A stretch of 64,000 bases of DNA from Clostridium sp. OS1-26 (GTDB lineage: Bacteria > Bacillota > Clostridia > Clostridiales > Clostridiaceae): assembly GCF_030915445.1 (NCBI RefSeq), contig NZ_CP133264.1, positions 2,604,001-2,668,000 of the forward strand, given 5' to 3'. The notes beneath the pieces are model-generated. The model made no database searches. It was not told where the DNA came from and saw only the letters and a list, made by a program, of their open reading frames with translations. Every line of letters starts with the position of its first letter. Within the stretch, counting starts at the first letter, position 1. A program made the position numbers and the translations under genes. Positions 35,303 through 44,788 of the stretch are shown in pieces.

Positions 35303-37009
35303 ATGAAACCAGAAATACTTTATTCAGTAAAAGCTCAAAGAGGATCAGAACTTCGCTGTAAGGGATGGAAGCAGGAAACAGTTCTTAGAATGCTTGAGAA
35401 CAATATGGAAAATGCAGAGATTCCAGAATTGCTTGTTATATATGGTGGCAATGGAAAGTGTGCACGTAACTGGGAATCCTATCATGCTATTGTTAAGTCT
35501 CTTAAGGAATTAGAAGATAATGAAACACTAGTGATTCAATCTGGTATGCCTGTAGCAATTTTTAAGACTCATAAGCTAGCCCCTAGAGTTGTCATGGCAA
35601 CAACAAATATTATGAAAGCAGACTGGCCAACTTTTTATGACTTACAGGATAAGAATCTTACCATGTTTGCACAGTATACAGCAGCTCCTTGGGAATATAT
35701 AGGAACACAGGGGGTTATACAGGGAACTTTTGAAACTCTGTCAGCTATTGCCATAAAGAGGTTTAACAATAGCCTAGTAGGCAGAATTTATCTTACAGCA
35801 GGAGCAGGGGGAATGGGTGGCAATCAGAGCTGGGCAATGAAAATGCACGGTGGAGTTGCTATTGTAGTAGATGCAGATGAAAGAGTAATAAGAAGACGTA
35901 TAGCAAAAGGCTATATGGATAAGATTGTTTATACCTTTGATGAAGCTAGAAAAATGGCAGAGGAAGCTGCAGCTAAGAAAGAGCCATTGGCAGTTGCAGT
36001 AGTAGGCAACGCAGCGGACATATACTGGGAAGCCTACGAGAAAGGGTTTATGCCAGATATTATAAGTGAAATGTGCCCATGTCATGATCCGATCTCCTAC
36101 ATACCATCAGGGTATGCTGGAGAACAGGCAGATGAATATAGAGTTAAAGACAGAAATGCATATTTACAGGATGCAAGAGATACTATGAAACGTCAATTAA
36201 GAGCAATGATTGCATTTTCTAAGAAGGGTGTAGAAGTATTTGAGTATGGAACAAGTATAAGAAAAGAGTGTATGGATGCTGGAATGCCTAGAGAAGAAGC
36301 ATTACAGATACCAGGCTTTGTATCTGCATATATAAGACCATTATTCTGTGAAGGTAGAGGGCCTTTTAGATGGACCTGTATATCAGGAGATTCAGAAGAC
36401 TTAAAGAGAACAGATGATTTAGCACTTGAAATATGCAAAGGCGATCCATTAGTAGAAAGATGGATAAATCTTGCTCGTAAAAGCCTACCAATAGAGGGAT
36501 TACCAGCAAGAATATGTTATATGGGATTTGGGCAAAGGAGAAAATTTGGTTTAGCAGTTAATGAGTTAATTAAAAAGGGTGAACTAAAGGGACCAGTAGC
36601 ATTTTCAAGGGATAATCTTGACTCTGGCTCAATTGTAAATCCAACCTTTGAATCGGAAAATATGAAGGATGGTGGAGATTTAATATCTGACTGGCCATAT
36701 TTAAATGGATTGTTAAATTGCGCAGGTATGTGTGATTTGATTGCTATACAGGCAAACTACTCAATGGGTGAAGCTGTTCATACTGGGGTAACTATGATTG
36801 CAGATGGAACTGAAGAAGCAGATTTTAGACTAGATGTATGCTTAACTGTTGACTCTGGAATAGGTGTAGTAAGACATGCACAAGCAGGCTATGAAACAGC
36901 AAAGGTTGTAGCTAATGGTGAAGGAAAGCTTACAGAGGATAGCATAAAGATCCCACTATGGTGGACACCAACAGCTACTTTTGGCCCAGAAGGAAAAGCA
37001 TCACGCTAA
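35303..37009 (+). CDS. hutU: Urocanate hydratase (urocanase)
   Basis: 568 residues from the ATG at 35303 after AAAGGGGGA. It converts urocanate to 4-imidazolone-5-propionate in the cytosol with tightly bound NAD+. Visible family features are RGSELRCKGWKQETVLRML, YGGNGKCARNWESYHAIV, the NAD loop LTAGAGGMGGNQSWAMK, the PCHDPISYIPSGY and ICYMGFGQRRKF segments, and the catalytic-cysteine-region C-terminus with GGDLISDWPYLNGLLNC. First gene of the operon, although histidase acts first in the pathway. It is driven by the sigma-54 promoter 40-55 bp upstream. Confidence 0.96.
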   Translation: MKPEILYSVKAQRGSELRCKGWKQETVLRMLENNMENAEIPELLVIYGGNGKCARNWESYHAIVKSLKELEDNETLVIQSGMPVAIFKTHKLAPRVVMATTNIMKADWPTFYDLQDKNLTMFAQYTAAPWEYIGTQGVIQGTFETLSAIAIKRFNNSLVGRIYLTAGAGGMGGNQSWAMKMHGGVAIVVDADERVIRRRIAKGYMDKIVYTFDEARKMAEEAAAKKEPLAVAVVGNAADIYWEAYEKGFMPDIISEMCPCHDPISYIPSGYAGEQADEYRVKDRNAYLQDARDTMKRQLRAMIAFSKKGVEVFEYGTSIRKECMDAGMPREEALQIPGFVSAYIRPLFCEGRGPFRWTCISGDSEDLKRTDDLALEICKGDPLVERWINLARKSLPIEGLPARICYMGFGQRRKFGLAVNELIKKGELKGPVAFSRDNLDSGSIVNPTFESENMKDGGDLISDWPYLNGLLNCAGMCDLIAIQANYSMGEAVHTGVTMIADGTEEADFRLDVCLTVDSGIGVVRHAQAGYETAKVVANGEGKLTEDSIKIPLWWTPTATFGPEGKASR

Positions 37010-37050
37010 AAAACTTAAAATATATAGCAGCATGAAGGGGGAGGAGTGTA

Positions 37051-38580
37051 ATGAATAATTTTATGATAATAGATGGAAATAGCCTTACTATTGAAGAGGT
37101 GGTTAAAGTTGCAAGAGAAGATGTAAAGATAAAACTTTCAGAACAAGCTAAGGAAAGTATTATTACATCGAGGAAGACTGTTGAAAAGCTAATAGACAAA
37201 GGCCAAGTAATATACGGAATCAATACTGGTTTTGGTAAATTTAGTGAGGTAGCTATATCACCTAAAGAACTTGAGCAATTACAGAAAAATTTGATTTATT
37301 CCGATGCAGTTGGTGCAGGGAATAATTTCTCTATAGAAGTAACTAGAGCAATCATGCTTCTTAGAATCAATGCCCTTGCTAAAGGGCATTCAGGAATAAG
37401 ACTTGAAACCGTTGAAACATTAATAAATATGTTAAACAGCAGAGTACATCCATTAATCAGAGAACAGGGTTCAGTAGGAGCAAGCGGGGATTTATGTCCG
37501 CTTGCTCACATGGTACTTGTTATGCTAGGTGAAGGTAATGCAGAATATAATGGCACAATCATGAGTGGAAAAGATGCTATGGATATGGCTAAAATTCCTA
37601 TAGTTAGTTTAGTAGCAAAAGAAGGTTTAGCACTTATCAATGGAACCTGTGCTATGACTGCAGTTGCCGCCTTAGCTGTCCATGATGCTTATGTTTTATT
37701 GAAAAGTGCAGATGTCGTGGCAGCACTATCTATTGAAGCTTTAGAAGGTATTGTCGATGCTTTTGATGAAAAAATTCATAAAGTTAGACCTCATAAAGGA
37801 CAGATTCTTTCAGCGCAAAATCTACGAAACCTTTTACAGAAGAGTAAGCTTACAACAAGGCAGGGAGAAAAAAGAGTTCAAGATGCCTATGCTTTGAGAT
37901 GTATACCACAAATACATGGCGCAAGTCGTCCAGCAATGGAGTATGTAAAAGCAGTTGTGGAAATAGAGATAAATTCCGCAACGGACAATCCATTAATTTT
38001 CTCAGAAGAGAAAGAAGTTATTTCTGGCGGGAATTTTCATGGACAGCCTGTTGCAATAGCTATGGATGCTTTGGGAATTGCAGTAGCAGAGCTTGCGGAT
38101 GTTTCTGAAAGAAGAATTGAGAGGTTGCTAAATCCAGCATTAAATGATTTACCTGCATTTTTAACACCAGTTGCAGGGATAAATGATGGTTATATGGTAG
38201 CACAGTATGCGGCGGCATCTCTTGTATCAGAAAATAAAATACTTGCCCATCCAGCTTCTGTTGATTCTATACCTACCTGTGCTAATCAAGAAGATCACGT
38301 AAGCTTTGGAACCATTGGTGCTAGAAAGGCAAGTCAAATAATTAAACATACTCAGAGAGTTCTTGCCACAGAGCTCGTATGTGCAGCTCAAGGCGCTGAC
38401 TTTAAGGGCAAAGATAAGCTTGGAAAGGGCACTGCGGCAGCATATGCAGTCGTGAGAAAAAAAGTTGATTTTTTAGAAAATGATAGAATACTTTATTTGG
38501 AGATTGATGATAGTCAGGAAATTATTAAATCAGAAGAATTGCTAAAGGAAGTTGAAAAAGTGATTGGCAAAGTAGAATAA
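37051..38580 (+). CDS. hutH: Histidine ammonia-lyase (histidase)
   Basis: 509 residues, full length. The autocatalytic MIO prosthetic group forms from Ala-Ser-Gly in GSVGASGDLCPLAHM. Further signatures are YGINTGFGKFSEVAIS, QDAYALRCIPQIHGASR, and SATDNPLIFS with GGNFHGQPVAIAMD. It deaminates L-histidine to trans-urocanate and ammonia. It is 41 bp after hutU with ribosome site GGGGGAGGAG. Confidence 0.97.
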   Translation: MNNFMIIDGNSLTIEEVVKVAREDVKIKLSEQAKESIITSRKTVEKLIDKGQVIYGINTGFGKFSEVAISPKELEQLQKNLIYSDAVGAGNNFSIEVTRAIMLLRINALAKGHSGIRLETVETLINMLNSRVHPLIREQGSVGASGDLCPLAHMVLVMLGEGNAEYNGTIMSGKDAMDMAKIPIVSLVAKEGLALINGTCAMTAVAALAVHDAYVLLKSADVVAALSIEALEGIVDAFDEKIHKVRPHKGQILSAQNLRNLLQKSKLTTRQGEKRVQDAYALRCIPQIHGASRPAMEYVKAVVEIEINSATDNPLIFSEEKEVISGGNFHGQPVAIAMDALGIAVAELADVSERRIERLLNPALNDLPAFLTPVAGINDGYMVAQYAAASLVSENKILAHPASVDSIPTCANQEDHVSFGTIGARKASQIIKHTQRVLATELVCAAQGADFKGKDKLGKGTAAAYAVVRKKVDFLENDRILYLEIDDSQEIIKSEELLKEVEKVIGKVE

Positions 38581-38670
38581 TTTTTTAAAATATAGAGATC
38601 CAAATATGAATATCTGTGGTTAAGCCAAATATCGAAGTTGTTTGCCTATATATTGTGCTGGGAGGAAAGA

Positions 38671-39939
38671 ATGTTGGAGGATAAAAAAAGTAAAATTAAG
38701 ATTGATTTGTTAATAAAAGATTGTACTCAGCTTTTAACTTGTAGAAAAAATTCTGAGGATTTAATTGGACTTATGGAAAATGGTTATGTTGCAGTTTCAG
38801 GAGAAAGCATTGTTTCGGTAGGAAATAAAGAAGAGGTTATGGATGCTGTTGATTCTAGTGAGGCTGACATTATAGATGGTAAAGGAAAAGTAGTTCTTCC
38901 AGGCTTTGTAGATTCTCATACACATCTTATATTTGGAGGGTCAAGATCTAAGGAATATTCTGCAAGGATGTTAACGGATGATCTTGAAATTCTTAAAGCA
39001 TTAGGCATAAAAACTGGAATCATGGCAACTGTTGAAATGACAAGAAAATCCTCTGAGGAGGCATTATATAGTGCAGCAGCAGCTAGAATTAATCGTATGC
39101 TTCAATCAGGTATAACCACCGTTGAAAGCAAAAGTGGATATGGGTTATCTACCATTTCAGAGATTAAAATATTAGAAATAAATAAAAAATTAAATAAAAG
39201 CATGAAAATAGATGTAATCTCAACGTTTTTAGGAGCACATGGGTGGCCGGAGGATATTTCAAAGACAAAGTACATTGAGATATTACTTAAGGATATGATT
39301 CCGTATGTTGCAGAGGAGAAACTTGCACAATTTTGTGATGTTTGGTGTGATGATGGCCATTATGCAGCAAAAGAGTGCAAAACAATTCTTAAAGCTGCTA
39401 AGGATTATGGGTTAGAACCTAAAATTCATACCGATGCTTATTCATATATTGGAGGATCAGATTTGGCAGCAGAGATGAAAATGGTATCAGCTGATCATTT
39501 AAACTACACTCCAAGAAATGTAGTAAAAAAGTTGGCGGAAAAAGGTGTACCAGGGGTTTTGCTTCCTGGAATAGATTTTGCCGTAAACCATCCTAAACCC
39601 TTTGAAGCACGGCCTATGATAGAAGAGAATTTAACAATAGCGTTAGCAACCAATTGCTGCCCAGGATGTTATATAGAATCTATGCAATTTATTATAGCTT
39701 TAGCATGCCGTCAGCATAAAATGAGTGTACAGGAAGCAATAGCGGCGGCAACTTTGGGAGGAGCCTTTGCTCTTGGACTTAATAAAGATAGAGGATCTTT
39801 GGAGGTAGGTAAGCTTGCTGATATTCAGATATGGGATACTTCTCAGTATGAAGATGTAGCATATCATATTGGTGGCAACCTCGTTGAGAAGGTTATAAAA
39901 AGAGGTAAGATTGTTATTGATAAAGGTAGGAATAAATAA
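38671..39939 (+). CDS. hutI: Imidazolonepropionase
   Basis: 422 residues from the ATG at 38671 (ribosome site GGGAGGAAAG); the longer frame to 38638 lacks one. It is an amidohydrolase-fold, metal-dependent enzyme that opens 4-imidazolone-5-propionate to N-formimino-L-glutamate. The metal site DSHTHLIFGGSRSKEYSARM, the substrate-binding TTVESKSGYGLS, the second metal His in EPKIHTDAYSYIGGS, and the C-terminal GSLEVGKLADIQIWD are present. It is third in the operon, and its stop codon is two bases from the next start. Confidence 0.95.
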   Translation: MLEDKKSKIKIDLLIKDCTQLLTCRKNSEDLIGLMENGYVAVSGESIVSVGNKEEVMDAVDSSEADIIDGKGKVVLPGFVDSHTHLIFGGSRSKEYSARMLTDDLEILKALGIKTGIMATVEMTRKSSEEALYSAAAARINRMLQSGITTVESKSGYGLSTISEIKILEINKKLNKSMKIDVISTFLGAHGWPEDISKTKYIEILLKDMIPYVAEEKLAQFCDVWCDDGHYAAKECKTILKAAKDYGLEPKIHTDAYSYIGGSDLAAEMKMVSADHLNYTPRNVVKKLAEKGVPGVLLPGIDFAVNHPKPFEARPMIEENLTIALATNCCPGCYIESMQFIIALACRQHKMSVQEAIAAATLGGAFALGLNKDRGSLEVGKLADIQIWDTSQYEDVAYHIGGNLVEKVIKRGKIVIDKGRNK

Positions 39940-39940
39940 T

Positions 39941-40504
39941 ATGTGTAATTTTCAGACTCTTAATCAAATAATTGATTCTAAGGACTTTACAACTGGCGGT
40001 GGTTCAGCGTCAGCCATGGCCGGTGCTATGGCAGCAGGACTAGTAGCTATGGTGGCGAGACTATCGTTAAATAAACAATATGGTCTATCAGATGATGAGT
40101 ATGACGCAATAATAGAAGAAGCAGACAAAATTGCAAAAGAGCTAGAACTTGGAGCTAAGTTAGATGCAGAAGCATACAAGTTGATTAAGGCAGCTTATAT
40201 AATTCCTAAAGATACAGAAAGCGATAAGAAAAGAAGAAGTAAGGCTATAGAAAAAGCAGGGATTGAAGCTGCTACAGTTCCTATGGAGAACGCAATTAAA
40301 TGTAAAAAAATATATGAATTTTGTCTCATACTAAAGGGAAAATCTAATCCCAATGCAGTTTCAGATCTAATGACAGCGGAGGGGCTAAGTAAAACTGGAA
40401 TTGAAGGTTGTATTCTAAACATTGAAGCAAATCTTCCTCTAATAAAGGATGAAAATATAATAACCAAATTTAAGAAAGAAGTAGTTGAATTGAGACAAGT
40501 TTAG
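39941..40504 (+). CDS. fchA: Formimidoyltetrahydrofolate cyclodeaminase
   Basis: 187 residues from the ATG at 39941, one base after the hutI stop; the frame back to 39911 overlaps hutI and has no ribosome site. All-helical FTCD_C domain with the folate-binding start FTTGGGSASAMAGAMAAGLVAMVA. It converts 5-formimidoyl-THF to 5,10-methenyl-THF with release of ammonia, feeding one-carbon metabolism. In mammals this domain is fused to the transferase; here the two are separate adjacent genes. Confidence 0.92.
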   Translation: MCNFQTLNQIIDSKDFTTGGGSASAMAGAMAAGLVAMVARLSLNKQYGLSDDEYDAIIEEADKIAKELELGAKLDAEAYKLIKAAYIIPKDTESDKKRRSKAIEKAGIEAATVPMENAIKCKKIYEFCLILKGKSNPNAVSDLMTAEGLSKTGIEGCILNIEANLPLIKDENIITKFKKEVVELRQV

Positions 40505-40530
40505 CATGTGTGAAAGGAGATAAATTTAAC

Positions 40531-41418
40531 ATGAGAGTATTGTTGAGTGAAGTCAATATCAGCGAAGGTAGAAATGATGAAGTAATTGAAAAAGTTAAGT
40601 CTGCCCTCTTAATAAATAATGATGTTAAAATGATTGATTTTAATTCAGATAGAGATCATAATCGATCAGTTTTTACCTATATAGGAGAACCGGAAGCGGT
40701 TTTAGAAGCCACAAAAAGATTAGCAGATAAAGCCATTGAATTGATTGATATGACAAAGCACAAAGGAAGTCATCCAAGAATGGGTGCTGTAGATGTTGTG
40801 CCTTTTGTTCCTGTAGAAGGTATAGAAATTCCAGAGGCTGTTGAAATAGCAAGAGAATTTGGAAAGTATATAGGGAGCAAGGGAGTGCCGGTTTATTTTT
40901 ATGAGGATGCGGCAGTTGAGCCGAATAGAAAAAGCTTAGTTGATATAAGAAAAGGTGAGTATGAAGGCTTGGCAGAAAAAATGAAAAAAGCAGAGTGGAT
41001 ACCTGACGAAGGGCCAAAAGAATTTGTACCTAAGAGTGGAGCTTTAGTTACAGGAGTTAGGTTTCCGCTGATAGCCTTCAATGTAAATTTAAGAACTAAT
41101 GAACTTGAAATTGCTAATCAAATTGCAAAGGCAGTTAGAAATATAAGTGGGGGTTTTAGATTTGTTAGAGCCATTGGACTGCACATTACAGAAAAAGATA
41201 TGGTTCAGGTTTCAATGAATTTCATTAACTATAGCAAAACACCTATTCCAAGAGTTATGGAAGCAATTCGATGTGAAGCAGCACGATATGGTATTTTGAT
41301 ATCAAGTGCAGAACTTGTTGGACCAGTTCCATTGCTGGCACTTGAAGAAGTTGTAAGACATTATTTACAGGTACATGATTTTTCTATAAAGCAAATTATA
41401 GAAACAAACTTAATATGA
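40531..41418 (+). CDS. ftcD: Glutamate formimidoyltransferase
   Basis: 295 residues from the ATG at 40531 (ribosome site AAAGGAGA). FTCD_N-type: LLSEVNISEGRNDEVIEKV, the catalytic-region SDRDHNRSVFTYIGEPE, and MTKHKGSHPRMGAVDVVPFVP. It moves the formimino group of N-formiminoglutamate onto THF, yielding glutamate. Last gene of the operon; with hutHUI and fchA it gives a complete histidine-to-glutamate route that conserves one carbon on folate, the route expected in amino-acid-fermenting clostridia. Confidence 0.94.
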   Translation: MRVLLSEVNISEGRNDEVIEKVKSALLINNDVKMIDFNSDRDHNRSVFTYIGEPEAVLEATKRLADKAIELIDMTKHKGSHPRMGAVDVVPFVPVEGIEIPEAVEIAREFGKYIGSKGVPVYFYEDAAVEPNRKSLVDIRKGEYEGLAEKMKKAEWIPDEGPKEFVPKSGALVTGVRFPLIAFNVNLRTNELEIANQIAKAVRNISGGFRFVRAIGLHITEKDMVQVSMNFINYSKTPIPRVMEAIRCEAARYGILISSAELVGPVPLLALEEVVRHYLQVHDFSIKQIIETNLI

Positions 41419-41430
41419 TAAAGCATAGGG

Positions 41431-41471
41431 AAAGCACCTCTGTCTAATATGAATAGAGGTGCTTTGTTTTT
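41431..41471 (+). terminator. Terminator of the hut operon
   Basis: Perfect 11-bp stem AAAGCACCTCT/AGAGGTGCTTT, 13-nt loop, GTTTTTAGG. Confidence 0.9.
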
Positions 41472-41533
41472 AGGTTAAGTAATGTTAAAATATACATTAT
41501 GGGTAAAAAATGGATTTAACAAATGAATTTTAA

Positions 41534-41623
41534 GAAAGACCAAAGTATATTAAAGGGAAGGTGAATTACGATAAAAAAGATGGTGATAACTGGTACATAG
41601 TAGACAAATATGAACCAGCTTAA
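41534..41623 (+). pseudogene. C-terminal relic of an unidentified protein
   Basis: A short open stretch reads YIKGKVNYDKKDGDNWYIVD and ends KYEPA-stop. The DGDNWYIVDKY pattern resembles the last strand of small secreted lipoproteins (DUF4878-like), but there is no start, ribosome site or body. It lies in the gap between the hut operon and the next small membrane protein. Confidence 0.35.
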
Positions 41624-41673
41624 AGTATACTTAAAATTGTTAAAAGCTATGACGATATAGGGAGGTATCATAA

Positions 41674-41979
41674 ATGGAAAATGAGAATTCACTCAGAGGT
41701 GTTGTTGCAAATGTAATTGGTGGTATTTCTTTAGGAATATCTTTAATTATAATTGTACTTATATTGAACTGGTTCTTTAAAATAACACCATACCAAAAGC
41801 TAGAAGGTATGCCTTTACTTATAACACCCTTTATAACTCCAATAGGTTTTATTATGGGAGTAATATCATTAAAAATATCACGTAATACATTTGGCAAGTG
41901 GGGCGTAATTAGTAACGTTATATTATTTATACTGCCCTTTTTATACTGGTATTTGGGGACTCTAATTTTTGGACCTTAA
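41674..41979 (+). CDS. Small membrane protein, three predicted helices
   Basis: 101 residues with a clear ribosome site (AGGGAGGT). Hydrophobic segments at about 12-32, 46-66 and 76-96; short hydrophilic loops with KITPYQKLEG and SRNTFGKWG. It looks like a generic DUF of the PF-type small Firmicute membrane proteins; no family is recognised. It is 32 bp before the radical SAM gene, so possibly cotranscribed. Confidence 0.65.
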   Translation: MENENSLRGVVANVIGGISLGISLIIIVLILNWFFKITPYQKLEGMPLLITPFITPIGFIMGVISLKISRNTFGKWGVISNVILFILPFLYWYLGTLIFGP

Positions 41980-42011
41980 TCTATGATTAAATAAGATTTA
42001 ATAGGAGCTAC

Positions 42012-43313
42012 ATGATGAAGAAAAACATTTTAATGATTACACCAGAAAACAAAGAAATCAATAACTTTAGAAAAAAACAATATAATAATTTTATTCAAAT
42101 TACTATGCCATATTTAGCAGCGTTTATTGATGAATCAAAATATAACATTACTTTAATTGATGAGTACAATCAGGATATAGAATATGATAGCAATTATGAT
42201 TTAGTTGTTATAACTGTAAATACACCAAATGCAATACATTGTTATAATATTTCTCAAAAATTTAAAGAACAAGGTGTAAAAGTAGTTATGGGAGGACCAC
42301 ATGTAACTTTGTTACCAAATGAGGCCATAGAGCATTGTGATTATATTATAGTTGGAGAAGCTGAAGAAACTTGGCCTCAGTTTCTTAATGATTTTTATAA
42401 CAATTGTGCAAAGAAGCAGTATATCTGTGAAGACGCACCTTCTTTGAAAGGGATTCCTATACCGAGAAGGGACCTTGTTAAAGGTAGATATTTTACAAAA
42501 GGAGCAGTTTTTGCTACTAGAGGTTGCCCTTATAAATGCAGCTATTGTAATTTAAAACAAATATATTGTGACTCCTTTAGAACTCGTCCTATAAATGAAG
42601 TGATAGAAGATATAAAAAGCATTAAAAGTAAATACTTTGTATTTTGGGATGATAACTTCTTTGGTGATATAGAGTATGCTAAAAAACTAATGATTGAACT
42701 TGCAAAATTGAAAAAGAAATGGGCTGCACAAGTTACATTGGAACGATGTCAAGATGAGGAGCTTTTAAGAATTGCAAAAAAATCAGGATGCATATATTTC
42801 TTTGTTGGATTGGAGTCCTTTTCGCAAGATGGACTTGCAAGTGTTAATAAGGGAATAAATAATGTGAGTAAATACAAGAGCATAATAAATCTATTACATA
42901 AAAATGGAATATCAATACAAGCAGGGATAATATTCGGCTTAGATACAGATAAAAAAGATATATTTGAAAAGACACTTAATGCCTGTAATGAGCTAGGAAT
43001 AGATGGCGCTACAGTAAGTATATTAACTCCCTTACCAAGAACTCCTATATATGAACAAATGAAAAATGAGGGAAGACTAATAAGTAATAAATGGACATAC
43101 TATAATGGTAAAACACGAGTAGCATTTAAACCTAAAACTATGACTGCGGGAGAATTATATGATGGTTATATGTGGTTTAGGAAAGAATTCTATTCTATAA
43201 AGTCTATTTTTAAAAGAATGTCAGTTTCCAAAACAAATCTGTTATACAATTTTATAGTGAATTTAGGATATAAAATGTCCATATTGGATACTAATAAAAA
43301 GTGTTATAAGTAA
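42012..43313 (+). CDS. B12-binding-domain radical SAM protein
   Basis: 433 residues. An N-terminal cobalamin-binding Rossmann domain (about 1-135) has VVMGGPHVTLLPNEA and YIIVGEAEETWPQFL, but no DxHxxG motif, so any B12 would bind base-off without the His ligand. The radical SAM domain (about 155-370) has the cluster motif RGCPYKCSYCNLKQ (CxxxCxxC) followed by RTRPINEVIEDI, WDDNFFGD and FVGLESFSQDGL. Such proteins do C-methylations or other radical chemistry on lipids, antibiotics or hopanoids. No biosynthetic cluster is adjacent, and the substrate is unknown. Confidence 0.88.
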   Translation: MMKKNILMITPENKEINNFRKKQYNNFIQITMPYLAAFIDESKYNITLIDEYNQDIEYDSNYDLVVITVNTPNAIHCYNISQKFKEQGVKVVMGGPHVTLLPNEAIEHCDYIIVGEAEETWPQFLNDFYNNCAKKQYICEDAPSLKGIPIPRRDLVKGRYFTKGAVFATRGCPYKCSYCNLKQIYCDSFRTRPINEVIEDIKSIKSKYFVFWDDNFFGDIEYAKKLMIELAKLKKKWAAQVTLERCQDEELLRIAKKSGCIYFFVGLESFSQDGLASVNKGINNVSKYKSIINLLHKNGISIQAGIIFGLDTDKKDIFEKTLNACNELGIDGATVSILTPLPRTPIYEQMKNEGRLISNKWTYYNGKTRVAFKPKTMTAGELYDGYMWFRKEFYSIKSIFKRMSVSKTNLLYNFIVNLGYKMSILDTNKKCYK

Positions 43314-43371
43314 TTATAATGGGCACTTTGAGGCTATTACTGATAATCATTTTGATGCAAAATATGAAAAG

Positions 43372-43406
43372 AAATAGAGTATTCTGTTTATAGGAATACT
43401 CTATTT
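43372..43406. terminator. Bidirectional terminator
   Basis: Perfect 13-bp stem AAATAGAGTATTC/GAATACTCTATTT between convergent genes. Confidence 0.8.
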
Positions 43407-43424
43407 AATAGAACATAATTGTTA

Positions 43425-44618
43425 TTATGCTTTAACTTGAACTTGTTTTATTTTTAGTAAATCTACCCTTGGCTTTGGTAAAATAAAGGCAATTGTAGTT
43501 GCTATTACAGGTAAAATTGTTAAACATGTCAATGCCTGTCTAATTCCATAATTATCTGAAATCCAGCCTAGAAACGGAGCTGCTACCCCTCCTATACTTA
43601 CAGCTAGACCTAAGGTAACTCCAGAAGCCAGCCCCATATGATTAGGTAAGTACTTTTGCCCTAATACTACCATAGGGCTAAAAGGTGCAAAAAGTGTTAA
43701 ACCTATTGGTATCAAAAGTATCATAGATGTCAAAACAGTATGAACGTTAACGAATATAATTAATAGTGGTATCAAAATACCAAAGCCTACCTTTACAACA
43801 TTTCTTTGACCATAGTGATCTGCCAAGCGTCCAGCTATGAGAGTACCTATAGCGCCCATAACAAGTAAAATAGTTAATGCTGTACTTCCCGTTGTTTTAG
43901 TTTGATTCAAAACATGTATAAAATATAATGGGAGAAAAGTATTTAGACCAAAGAAGGTTATAGAACGACAGGTGATTGGTCCTAAAAGCTTTAAAAAAGA
44001 ATTCCATTCATCTTTAACTTCCTCAGAGGTTACAGTTCTTCTTGTCATTTTAGAAGATTCTTCTTTTTCCTTCTGTAATAAATATGGAATCCGAATCATG
44101 AAAATAATACTTACAATTAGCACTGGAACAATTAAAAATATGCTTCCTTTTAAACCAAAGATTAATAAAAGAGGTGTAGTAAGTATTGGACCTAATGCAA
44201 AGCCCACGTTTCCACCTGCTGTAAATATGCTAACACCAGTTGCCTTTTTTTCTCCAGATACGTTGTTAGCTAATTGAGCACCTCTGGGATGAAATGCGGC
44301 TATACCTATACCGCTAATAGCAACTGCAGTGAAAATAAGCCAATAATTTGAGGCATAGCCAGCAGCAGCCAGTCCTAGGCCTGCTAAAAGCATTCCAAGA
44401 GGCATTATCCAGGGAGTTGAAATTTTATCTGCAAAATAACCAAACAATGGTTGTACAATTGATGAACTGAAATTTGCTGCAAATATCAAGCTAGCAGCAG
44501 CTGCATAACTAAGATGTCGTCCACTTATCAAGAATGGAAGCATAGCAGGAAGTGCACCTTGGTTTATGTCTGTTACCAAATGTCCTGCACATAATAAACC
44601 TATATTTCCACGTTTCAT
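43425..44618 (-). CDS. MFS exporter, fosmidomycin-resistance (Fsr)-like
   Basis: 397 residues, twelve membrane helices. The N-terminus GLLCAGHLVTDINQGALPAMLPFLI matches Fsr proteins (GH-x-x-x-D). The MFS loop 2-3 motif appears as GYFADKISTPWIMPLGM and its second-half copy as GRLADHYGQRNVVKVG. The family exports fosmidomycin or related compounds by proton antiport. A central loop (about 190-215) is K/E rich. Start ATG with ribosome site AAGGAGTGATA. It is monocistronic on the minus strand. Confidence 0.87.
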   Translation of the reverse strand: MKRGNIGLLCAGHLVTDINQGALPAMLPFLISGRHLSYAAAASLIFAANFSSSIVQPLFGYFADKISTPWIMPLGMLLAGLGLAAAGYASNYWLIFTAVAISGIGIAAFHPRGAQLANNVSGEKKATGVSIFTAGGNVGFALGPILTTPLLLIFGLKGSIFLIVPVLIVSIIFMIRIPYLLQKEKEESSKMTRRTVTSEEVKDEWNSFLKLLGPITCRSITFFGLNTFLPLYFIHVLNQTKTTGSTALTILLVMGAIGTLIAGRLADHYGQRNVVKVGFGILIPLLIIFVNVHTVLTSMILLIPIGLTLFAPFSPMVVLGQKYLPNHMGLASGVTLGLAVSIGGVAAPFLGWISDNYGIRQALTCLTILPVIATTIAFILPKPRVDLLKIKQVQVKA

Positions 44619-44788
44619 AGTATCACTCCTTGAGTAGTTATAAATTCCTATACCATTATAACAAAGAAAGAATCATTTAAAAAACCTGGGAATATAGGCA
44701 TAGGCGCCGTATAATATATTTAATAAGCAGCATTTAAAATAGGGTTGCAATTCTATATATTTTTGTAAAAACAAGGAGAGAATATCGC

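Noticed and set aside
40673..41017. Large minus-strand frames inside ftcD and dhaK (Leu/Phe-rich)
   Set aside because: Antisense shadows of conserved genes with no ribosome sites.
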